12,998 nt of DNA from Ophioceras dolichostomum (Eukaryota; Ascomycota; Sordariomycetes; Magnaporthales; Ophioceraceae). Shown here piece after piece: positions 1-7,894 of the stretch (the stretch's first letter is position 1; the number at the start of each line of letters is the position of its first letter). The translations under genes and the position numbers were made by a program. The DNA lies in assembly GCA_003049485.1 (NCBI GenBank), contig PYST01000604.1:1-12998 (forward strand), in the 5' to 3' direction. A model generated the notes under the pieces. That model searched no databases. It was not told where the DNA came from and worked only from the letters and a program-made list of their open reading frames with translations.

Positions 1-48
1 TAGTCGGAGGACGTCGTTTAGTCGGAGGACGTCGTTTAGTCGGAGGAC
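1..48. repeat. 18-bp tandem repeat, 2.7 copies, in coding frame
   Basis: The unit TAGTCGGAGGACGTCGTT occurs at 1-18 and 19-36, and its first 12 bases recur at 37-48. The unit length is a multiple of three. Read on the minus strand, in the frame of the partial gene, it encodes a repeated NDVLRL hexapeptide. The copies are identical, implying recent expansion or an assembly artefact at a contig edge. Confidence 0.9.
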
Positions 49-380
49 GCGGACGGTATCGGTGGCGTCATCTATCTGCACGGGCAGATCGACAGCTCCC
101 TTGCCCTCAACAACGGTCGGGATGTCGCTGCTGAATTCGATGGCGTGCGACTTGAATGGCGTGTATTCGACAAACCAGCCGCAGTCCTTGCAGACGCTGG
201 AGTCGCGATTAGATAGGTAGGTAGGCAGCGATAAGGTACATAGGTAGGTAAACGATGTGGTGGATGTTAGCGCTGGGGTCAAGCGGGAAACAGACAATGA
301 GGGCACTTGCTTGCTTACTGATTGGTGCTAGAGTGTCCGTAGACCCAGTCGGCCCAGAGACCGTCGTCGCTGGCTGACAT
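1..380 (-). CDS. Unrecognised two-exon (5' partial) gene, runs off left edge
   Basis: Two exons join cleanly on the minus strand. Exon 1 (380-319) starts at an ATG in good context (aacaATGTCAG) and reads MSASDDGLWADWVYGHSSTN. The intron (318-197, 122 nt) has donor GTAAGC, a branch-like TCTAATC and acceptor CTCCAG. Exon 2 (196-1) stays in frame across the junction codon and is open to the window edge. It begins HVCKDCGWFVEYTPFKSHAI, continues with an acidic/hydrophobic stretch (DLPVQIDDATDTV), and ends in a tandem VLRL-ND repeat. About 85 residues are visible and the stop codon lies outside the window. A single CxxC (residues 23-26) could be half of a zinc site, but no partner Cys pair is visible. 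I do not recognise the family. No signal peptide or membrane segment is visible. The consistent splice sites and frame make a real gene likely; the function is unknown. Confidence 0.6.
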
Positions 381-1058
381 TGTTACTAGCAGTTTGGAGG
401 TACGACGCAAACGCTTGGGGCTTGGGAGGTTGTCCCGAGTGTAGGGATGAGAATTTCGATGTGATGGGTGCCCCTCGACACGATATGATCATCACTTGAG
501 GATCGGACTGGATGGCGGGATCAAGAAATCGACGGTAGGTTTATTAGGAAAGGTGGCCGCGGACCGTCACTTGGAAACATAAGTCAGTTGGCAGACAGAA
601 ACTTGCAGTCGTGGCGTTGATGTACTCACTCATATATGGGCGAACCGGAGACACAGGAGCGGCGGAATGAAGCGCCACATCATGGCTCCTGGCAGACAAA
701 GAGACCAGGAGTGCACCAACAGCAGTCGGACTCATTCCACGCTTTTCGTCGGCCCGAGCCGTCTACCAGCCACGCGTCAGGGCCCAGGTGAGCCGGCTTG
801 AAGAGGCGGCCCCAAAGACGATATGAGAGGTTTATGTTTGTGACTTGATGGATATCCAACCGTCTCGTTTTCTCGTTTCCTTCGTGCATGCGGCAGCGTA
901 AGTAAGACTAGGAAGACAGAAAACACATTCTAGACGTCGATTATTTTCAAGACATATCGTCCAGCTTATTAAATGGTTCGTCCTAAAGTACAAATGTCAT
1001 CATTTGAAGGGAGCATCCCCTCGCACCAGTCTCCCACCTCAGCCGTACGCTGTATTAG
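381..1058. other. Intergenic region, no convincing gene
   Basis: This 678-bp stretch separates the start of the left-edge gene from the stop of the membrane-protein gene, both on the minus strand, so it should contain the promoter of the former. Two overlapping minus-strand ORFs occur: 544-735 (63 aa, a weakly hydrophobic start, no clear signal cleavage site) and 680-889 (69 aa, with a Cys-Cys-Trp-Cys cluster). Neither has recognisable motifs, and since they overlap at most one could be real. I see no tRNA or repeat. Confidence 0.5.
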
Positions 1059-2530
1059 CTACGGCATCTCCCAGGGCACGGCAGCAGCCTGCATCTCATG
1101 CGTGTTGCTCGGCGTCTGCATCTCCGCCAGGCTTCGCTGGGTCATGGCGGGCGACCAGGCCGCTGGTCCTTGTCCTTGTCCCTGCGCCTGCGCCTGTCCC
1201 CGTCCTCGTGAGCGCGAGCGTGCGCTTGATCTGTGTTCTGATCGTGGAGTGGTATCCCCGCCTCTTCTGATACTCCAGGTCTCTGGACTGGGCAGCTCAC
1301 TTGGGGTGACGCCGAGGTTGGTGTTGGATATCTGCCGCCAGCAGGGGTATTTGAGGTTGTCGTCGAAGAAGGCCTCCCCTCCGCCTTCTGGAGATTTTGT
1401 TGGGGTGGAGGGCGTGCCGATCTCGGCGCAGTTAGGTGGTGTGCCGCTGCTTGTGGTGGTGGTGGCGACGGTGCTGATGCTGCCGGCGCTACCGACCCAT
1501 TCGTTCGTTGTCGTTGGCGGACTGACTGGTAGTGCTGGTGCTGCCGCCCCTAGGCTGGCCTCCTCGTCGATCGTCTTGGGGGTGTTGGCGTGAGCGGCGA
1601 GAGCTGCGGCGGTGGATACGGCCTGTCTGCGGCGTTTGAGGAAGAAGAATATGAAAGCGCTGATGAGGAAGACTGAGAGGATGGAGACGCCCACTGCCAC
1701 GCCGATCCGGGCAGCCTGGGGGAGGGAATCGGATAAGGATAGGCCAGCGTCTTGAGTGTTGATTTGCGACGCCGTCGAGCTGCTGGATGTTGAGGCGGTG
1801 GCAGAAATGGCGGGCTTCGTCGGGTCGAAATCGCCAGATTTAAATCGGATATTGATGGCGGCTGCGTGGATAGTGGCGCTGCTAGTGACTGACAGGGTGC
1901 GCAGGGAGGTTTCGTCCCCGTTCGGCAGGAGAGTTATGGAGACGAGCGAGCTGGGCAAGGAGCCCGAAGAGGCGCATAAGAGACTGGCGAGCCATGGCTC
2001 CGCTGGGTCCGGTTGGATAAAGTCGTAACCTCTGGTGATCGTTAGCTCGGGGCACATGTAATGGATAGTAATGATGATGTAGGTGGTACATACGAAGGAC
2101 AGCACGCGGCTCTCGTTTCTATCGCGCTGGCCCCAGCTGAGCTGCTGGCCTCCATGATTGCCGTTCTCCAACCCACAGGGCATCTCGCTGGCGAGTAGAA
2201 GTATGTTGGCTGGGCGGTGAAGCTTGACGGGTAGCACTCGGCCGTCTTTGTCAAGCCCAGGCTGTACCATGTTGCCTGTATCGTGCTTGTGGCAGAAGTG
2301 GTGACGGTGACGGTGTTCGCCGCCTCCGTTGTCGTGATTGCCGAGGTGACGGGCAGCGAGGTCTGGTAACCGTAGATGGACGACAAACAGCCCGAGGCCG
2401 GCTTGAACGTCGCAGTGAGAGGTCCAAGATTGATCCCGATGGGTTCTTGACCCGAAGTAAATGAAGCCCAGGGAGGGCCATTGCAGGACGAAGAAGAGCT
2501 GCACCATTTACCCTTGCCTTTGAAAGCCAT
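1059..2530 (-). CDS. Single-pass membrane protein, Ser/Thr-rich, fungal surface-sensor-like
   Basis: The gene has two exons: 2530-2094 and 2031-1059. The 62-nt intron (2093-2032) is textbook fungal: donor GTATGT, branch GCTAAC, acceptor CAG. The product is 469 aa. Residues 1-250 form a putative outer part with Cys at 10, 16, 48, 99, 117, 143, 144 and 165. A CCPSGY motif is formed across the splice junction, and an INIRFKSGDF motif lies near 206-214; both resemble a widespread uncharacterised ascomycete family. A Ser/Thr-rich stalk (about 220-248) is followed by a membrane helix at about 255-277, then KRRR as a stop-transfer signal. The tail of about 190 residues is Ala/Ser/Thr/Pro-rich and includes a Gly-Gln-Ala repeat. 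No signal peptide is visible after the chosen ATG (context gccATGGC). An in-frame stop at 2605-2603 lies upstream, and a further 5' exon remains possible. A role at the cell surface is inferred from architecture only. Confidence 0.85.
1167..1208 (-). repeat. Hexanucleotide-type repeat coding Gly-Gln/Ala-Gln in the tail
   Basis: Degenerate 6-bp units (GGACAA, GGCGCA and GGGGAC types on the minus strand) run through the 3' part of the membrane-protein gene. They encode alternating RG, QA and QG dipeptides (RGRGQAQAQGQGQGP) in the cytoplasmic tail. The unit length keeps the frame, so copy-number changes would alter only tail length. Confidence 0.75.
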
Positions 2531-2961
2531 GGCATACAACAACTGGCACTCGCGGGCGGGGCGAGCTGGCCGGAAGATATGAAAGCCGACTGGCGAGTAT
2601 CCTCAGCTCCCTCTGACCTAACGGAACGCCGATGGCTCAACTGGGTCAAGGAATATTCTGTCGTGGAATCCCGAGTTGAGAGAGAAGAGAGTTGAAAGGC
2701 GAAGCTGTGTTTTGTCAGGTAATTATTATGCAACTCTGTAAGCGAACATACATACGACGGGAAACGAGTAAAAAGGAACCGCGTCGAGGGATGGGATCGA
2801 TGGGCGGTATGCCGTACTAGTAGGGCTCCCGTGAGCCGTCCGCATGTGAGAACCGAGAGGCGACGAGTGAGGGGGCGGCGAAAGCATCCCCCCTGCGCAA
2901 TTTATTCATCTTGATTGATGTCGACCAGTTAAACCCCAGTCAAACATCGTATATCTAAAAG

Positions 2962-3093
2962 ATGGCTTACAATGGCGGTAGCTGTGCCTTACGGCCCGTC
3001 AACTTTGCAATATCTCAGAATCCCGAGGGACGACGAAGGTGTGCTCGTTGCAGGGGCGACCGATACCATCCCATCGAGTGTGGCTGCGGCTGA
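2962..3093 (+). CDS. Possible 43-aa Cys-rich small protein (doubtful)
   Basis: An ATG in good context (aaagATGGC) preceded by an A-rich stretch opens a 43-codon frame ending at TGA 3091-3093. The C-terminal half is basic and Cys-rich: a CARC pair followed by an ECGC pair, spaced like a minimal zinc ribbon or knuckle. There is no signal peptide. A longer ORF in another frame (2972-3358) overlaps it. So short a frame can arise by chance, and I found no supporting intron or homologous family, so this is only a candidate. Confidence 0.15.
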   Translation: MAYNGGSCALRPVNFAISQNPEGRRRCARCRGDRYHPIECGCG

Positions 3094-4214
3094 GCTATGT
3101 TTGGATGGAGGAAGCGCCCCTGCGCTCTGCCTGCTGAACGGTGACAGAGACAGCGACCACAAGCACTGGCTTGGCTGGCTCCAGTCTACTAAGAATATTC
3201 GGCAGGCTGGTGGCGTGCAGGGGTGGTGGGCAGCGCCTGCTTTTTCTGGTGCCGGTGCTGTGGGGTGGTGCCGTTGCTCATCATTTCGTGGCGGCAGAGC
3301 AACGGTCGCCTGCGCTACTGCCTGCAGCCTACAGCCTGCAGGGCGAAGGGACTCTTAGAGAAACTCCTAGCGTCTGTTGTTGTAGCGAGTGAGTGGCCTG
3401 TCGGGCAGCGTTCCGGTCCCGAAAGGCCCAAGTGGTCGCATTGGTAGTTGGAAATATTGTGTTGGATTCGGGGGGGCTGTGAGGGGTGCAGCGGAGCATA
3501 CGGCTTCTTGACTGCATGTAGCAGTCCGAACATTACCACAAAACTGTTCGTGCTCGGCAGCTCAGGAGAAGTGCGGTTCCTCGAATTTTCCGTCAGGAGG
3601 CGGGGAGGTGCCGAGAATCACGCAAGCGACCGATCGGCGGGTCCTGAGGAGCAAACATTCCGCTGCGAAATTCGTAGATGCTCTGCAACCCCTCCGCCGT
3701 AAATGTTTCCCAATGAGTGATGTGGCAGTGCGCGCCTTATTGCCGCCTTGCTGGAGAAAAGGGTGATGGATTGCCCAGATGCGTCCCGTAATCCTCCCGT
3801 AATACTGAATAAATGAACCCAATCTGTGGGCGACGTGATGATGTGCCGTCACCACAATGAGTCGGTCGTCCTTCTCGCGCGTTGCCGTTATCCCTTATCA
3901 CGACGCTAGTGTGCGGCGGCTGAGGAAATCCAAGGCTAGGTCCCGTCTGGACTGTGCGTCCTGGGGGAAGGGGAGGCGGTCGTCGCGCCGCTTCCTCTTC
4001 CTCTCCATGTGGTCTCACAAGGCCGAGAGGCGCCGAAGGAGGCACGGCATTTACGGCACTCCGCTTTCCGTGGAATAAATAGTGACGCTCATGAGGTGAT
4101 TGGATACCTTACTACTATAGTCGTAGTACGAGGGGAAAAAATTGACAAAACACTCTTGAAAGCCCAAAGTGCAGTGTTGACCCCCGAAGATAAGGCTGGC
4201 ATCACTGATTGATG

Positions 4215-4544
4215 TCAATGTTTGGGAAGCTGGAGATCAAGCTTGTGGGGATCGCCCTGAAGCCCCAGACGCACCGGTTTGTTCATGGTTGTTCCATTGA
4301 GGCTGCACTGGCCCCTGAATTGAAAGGTGGGAAAGTCACTGCCTGGTCGATACAACAACACCATCAGGTCCACCGCACATGCAAACACACGATAGAAGCC
4401 CCCAACGGCTGAGTCTGATCCTACATACAACTGTAACCTGGTCGTATTTTGTGCCACGAGCTCGCACGGTAGCATGCGGAATATTTTTTGGTCTCCCTGC
4501 CGAGCTGGCCGCCTGGCCTTGACCCCCCGAAGCGTGCTGACCAT
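4215..4544 (-). CDS. Possible 109-aa hypothetical protein (doubtful)
   Basis: The ORF has an ATG start at 4544 and a TGA stop at 4217-4215. After a basic N-terminus it shows alternating hydrophobic residues suggestive of beta strands (TTRLQLYVGSDSAVGGFYRV, then FACAVDLMVLLYRPGSDFPTFQ) and three Cys. By my hand count roughly two thirds of third codon positions are G or C, mildly above the surrounding DNA. No signal peptide is evident unless a separate upstream exon supplies one. The opposite strand is also open over 4209-4412, so coding evidence is weak. I do not recognise the family. Confidence 0.2.
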   Translation of the reverse strand: MVSTLRGVKARRPARQGDQKIFRMLPCELVAQNTTRLQLYVGSDSAVGGFYRVFACAVDLMVLLYRPGSDFPTFQFRGQCSLNGTTMNKPVRLGLQGDPHKLDLQLPKH

Positions 4545-5609
4545 TAATTCTCCTAATGTTGCGCAGGTTCACCACCGCGCCGCAATGGGGGCCCCAAACT
4601 GCCGGTCCGTGCCGATGCCATCGCCGCCGGCCTGTTGTCCGGACTCAACTGAGGCCGGGTGGCATCTCGTCAGGGTTTCCGTCCTTTTACAAGCTTGGGG
4701 TGTGGTAGTCTGCGCCGGTTGAAGCATACCGGACCGTGCGATCAATGGCGGGGTACAGCCGTGGGGACGCGATTCACAACAGCGCTTGCTGTTGGATTTT
4801 GGATGGCGCGTTTCGGCACTCGGTTCCCTCCAGAGGATTCTGACCACACCAACTCTGGTTGATCATTGGCATGTTCGGGCGTGTGGCGTTTGGGCGATGT
4901 CGCGGTGAGGGAAGAGACACAGAGTGGCTCAACTACGAAATAGGCAAAGCTAGAACGTCCATCATCAATCGATATAGGCACCGCTAGCCAATCACCTAGA
5001 CTCCCGCTAGCTAGGGTTCTCGTTGGGGTCTCCGGAGCCGCGAGAAGACTCCGCCGATTAGGCCTCTTTGGGGGTTTGTGGACGGACGTGATAGGCTTGT
5101 ATTCGGGGCAGTCCCCCCGCCCTGACCTGACTGCTGCACAGGCGCCTGCCAGCCGTGGCGTGCAGCCCTCCAGCGATTACCCAACCTGCCCCTCTCCCAG
5201 CAGAGAGCTAACTCTGGTCGGCGAGGAAGCCCCTGCTGCGCTGGATTTTTTTTCTTCCTCCGTTGCGGCTCCCTTCAATCTGTACTCCCCAGGCTGTTCG
5301 CGGCGCGTCATGGTGCCTCTCTCGTCCTCGTTGGCGTGTCCTTCTTCTCCCTCCGCAATTCGCCCCCCAAATTGACGTCTGCAATCCCCTCACCCTATCG
5401 GCCCGCCATGAGCGGGGCGGACTACCGAACAACATCACCACTTCCAACGGCGCCGCCATTCTTGACCGCTGGGAGCCCCCGTTCTCGGGCCCGAGCCCGA
5501 CTCGAACGTCCGATCGATGGCGAGGGCAGGACGGAGCCGATAAGGGTGGTAAAGCTCGGCCTCTTTTCCTTCTCTTGGAAGACAGACGACAAGCCGATAA
5601 GCAAAATGC

Positions 5610-7240
5610 ATGCTGATCAACGGGCGGCCTCCCCCCTCATCGCAGGACCCCGACTTTGTTCAGTCGATCGAATCACGCGATGAGGACGATCAACGTCGCC
5701 CAAGGTCCGCACTTGGCCCCGTCTTACCTTACCTACCTAAGCTACCCCTCCATGACCCGGCGATCAATAACAAAGGGCTAACTCAGGTGCCACAAACAGC
5801 AGCCCTAGGCCACTGTCCACAGCATCTGTCAACTCGTCGATCATGTCGTACCGCATGTTGCACGGCCGGACATACCAGAACTTCGAGGGGGCTGAGTACT
5901 GGTGCGTGTGTTCACCAACAGTGTTTCTATCTGGATTCCGTTCCACCTCTCTCTCCGCCTTTCCTGGCCGCTTACTGACTGACTGGCGGAACGGATTCCT
6001 GTGTCAGGGGCCCCAATGATGAGAGGCAGAATGAAGGCCTGGATACAGCGTATGTTCCTTGCATGGTCTAGGGATCCCTACCTACCAAGGCAGGAGAAGA
6101 GGACTGGAGGCGTCGCGCGCCAAGCGATCCCCCCTCGCCATTACGAGTGCCAAGACTGATGATGCCGCCCGCCCGCCCCGGCAAACACCGCATCCCACAG
6201 CCATCACATGATGTTCCTTGCTTTCGACAACAGGCTGTTCCTCGCCCCCCTGAACGACCCGCGAACAGTCCTAGACATAGGGACAGGGACAGGTATTTGG
6301 GCCATGTAAGCACATACCTTTTTCGTACGCTTTCTTCCCTAAATTCTTTAGAACACTCTTTTTTCCTTTTTCTCTTTCCCAGTGTTTCCCCCTCTTTCCT
6401 CCTATCTTATATCATGACAGACCAGTGCATTCTGATGGGATGGATGAGCCCGGGACTCGACGCGCCACGGACCGAAACCCGTCAAAAAGTGATTTTGCCG
6501 ACGAGTTCCCCGACGCCGAAGTGATCGGCACCGACCTGTCGCCGATCCAGCCCGCCTGGGTCCCTCCGAACTGTAGGTTCGAGCTCGACAACTGCGAGCT
6601 CGACTGGACGTACGCCGACGGCACATTCGACTACATCCACATCCGCGGCCTGACCGGCTGCGTGCGCGACTGGACCGCCCTGTACCGCGAGTGCATGCGC
6701 TGCCTCAAGCCGGGAGGCTGGCTAGAGCAGCAGGAGTTCGCGCTGCCGCTGGGCGTTGAGGGCGGTGAGCTGCCCGAGGACTGCGTCTGGCACGACTGGG
6801 CGCGGCTGTTCTACGAGGCTGGCCCCAAGATGGGCCGGACCTTCGACGTCACGAAGTACTGGCACGGTTGGATGCGTGAAGCTGGGTTCACGGGCGAGAT
6901 CCACAACGACTCGGTGAGGTTGCCTCTCGGGGACTGGCCGGCGGACCCGAAGTGGAAGGAGGTCGGCATGTTCAACCGCATGAGCGTCGAGCAGGGGATG
7001 GATGGGTTCACGGCGTACATCTGCCACGAAGTGCTCAAGTGGAAGCCGGCTGAGCAGGTGGTAATGCTGGCGAAGGTGCGGAACGCGATCAAGGACAGGT
7101 CGTTGCATGCTTATTATCCTTTGTGAGTTGACCTTTTGTGCTTTTCCCTCTCTCCTTCTCCTCCGTCGGCAAGCTGCTGACCGAGACGGACTGATGACCA
7201 CAGACGAACTTCATATACCCAAAAGCCATTAGACAGCTAA
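5610..7240 (+). CDS. LaeA-like SAM-dependent methyltransferase, six exons
   Basis: Proposed exons are 5610-5704, 5800-5901, 6008-6049, 6201-6305, 6490-7122 and 7204-7240, giving 337 aa, a usual size for these fungal class I methyltransferases (Methyltransf_23 type). Every junction keeps frame. Residues 40-66 carry the family's N-terminal Ser-rich, YR..HGRTYQ and EYW block, followed by GPNDE. Motif I is VLDIGTGTGIWAI (103-115), the SAM-binding Gly loop; Asp130 in VIGTDLSP would bind the SAM ribose; FDYIHIR and LKPGGWLEQ (187-195) are the later motifs. The C-terminus HAYYPL...QKP is typical. The first exon is the least sure: its donor (AAG|GTCCGC) is weak, and in-frame stops bound it. The fourth intron ends in an unusual AAAAAG acceptor. 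Relatives include the secondary-metabolism regulator LaeA, but most family members have unknown substrates, and no biosynthetic cluster is visible here. Confidence 0.9.
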
Positions 7241-7294
7241 ATTGATGCCCTCGCGTACAAGTTTGTAACGTGCTCTCATCCTGTAGCTTGCTAG

Positions 7295-7894
7295 ATGAGC
7301 CATCCGGGATTTGAACTGGATGCGATCCAGTACGACTTATGGGATTCTTGAACCTGCCAACTTGCTCTTTCTCCATCATCATCAAGACGTATTTGTACCT
7401 GTCTTAGGGCTCCTCAGTTAGCCTCCTGCCTAGGTACCTACCCATTCAGGTTGGTTCTAAACAGGAGTGGGCGCCGAGCCACCCACCAACCCGGACCCTT
7501 CCAGATCACCACTGAAAAGATCGCTACTTCGGTGGCGCTGCGGAAGACCTACGTGCTCCGCGCGCCCAGTAGCCCGTGCAACAACATTCTCGGGGGCCAG
7601 CCCTTCCTCATCGACGACCGCAGCACCGTGCTCCCCATCCCTCCGTTCGGCCACACCCGCGGCGCCATCACGCTACTGAAGGGCGAAGTCCATGCCCTGT
7701 TCGCCGCGAGCCACCTGACCGGCCTGCTCGCGGTGCAGCTTGGCGACAGGGGACCCGCCAGCTGCCAGTCCTGGCGACCGACGGAGCGCAGCGCCGCGAA
7801 GGAATCGCCGCGGATCATCTGGCCGTACCCGGCGCAGCCGAGGTGGGAGGTGAAGCTGACGCGTGACGAATGGCAGTGGCTGAAGGACGACTAA
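7295..7894 (+). CDS. Unrecognised small protein, two exons proposed
   Basis: The frame from about 7451 to the TAA at 7892-7894 has very strong third-position G/C bias (runs such as GGC CAG CCC TTC CTC ATC GAC GAC CGC) and is almost certainly coding, but it contains no ATG. A short exon at 7295-7329 (MSHPGFELDAI plus two bases) with donor GTACGA can join it in frame. Two acceptors, at 7449 and 7464, both preserve frame, giving 159 or 154 aa. The main exon reads LIDDRSTVLPIPPFGHTRGA, then TLLKGEVHALFAASHLTGLL, and ends in a Trp-rich basic/acidic tail (EWQWLKDD). The phrase PFGHTRGAITLL faintly recalls the GHTPGS turn of metallo-beta-lactamases, but no HxHxDH motif is present, so I assign no function. 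It starts about 54 bp after the methyltransferase stop, on the same strand. It could instead be the remnant of a larger decayed gene. Confidence 0.5.

Larger units (their letters stand above)
2606..5609. other. Long region without a convincing gene
   Basis: About 3 kb lies between the divergently oriented membrane-protein and methyltransferase genes. Short ORFs occur in all frames, but none combines a good start, splice signals, codon bias and recognisable motifs; the two least implausible are listed separately (2962-3093 and 4215-4544). T-rich and C/T-rich tracts (for example 5247-5261) near the right side may belong to the methyltransferase promoter. An ORF from the ATG at 5408 to the stop at 5683 (91 aa, Arg/Pro-rich) covers the likely 5' leader of that gene and could be an upstream ORF or an unrecognised first exon. 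I see no transposon motifs, tRNA or clear repeats. Confidence 0.5.

Noticed and set aside
973..1593. 206-aa plus-strand ORF with hydrophobic and Cys-rich stretches
   Set aside because: It is antisense to exon 2 of the membrane-protein gene, which has a clear helix, a clean intron and family-like motifs; the GC-rich exon keeps the opposite strand open.
7294..7400. Possible tRNA on the minus strand (B-box-like AGTTCAAATCC)
   Set aside because: The flanking bases do not form a T-arm, acceptor or anticodon stem, and no A box is found at the right distance; the CTGGAT-GCG-ATCCAG hairpin at 7316-7330 explains part of the look.
7620..7720. Metallo-beta-lactamase domain suggested by PFGHTRGAITLL
   Set aside because: The HxHxDH metal-binding motif and the rest of the fold are missing, so the resemblance is too slight for a call.
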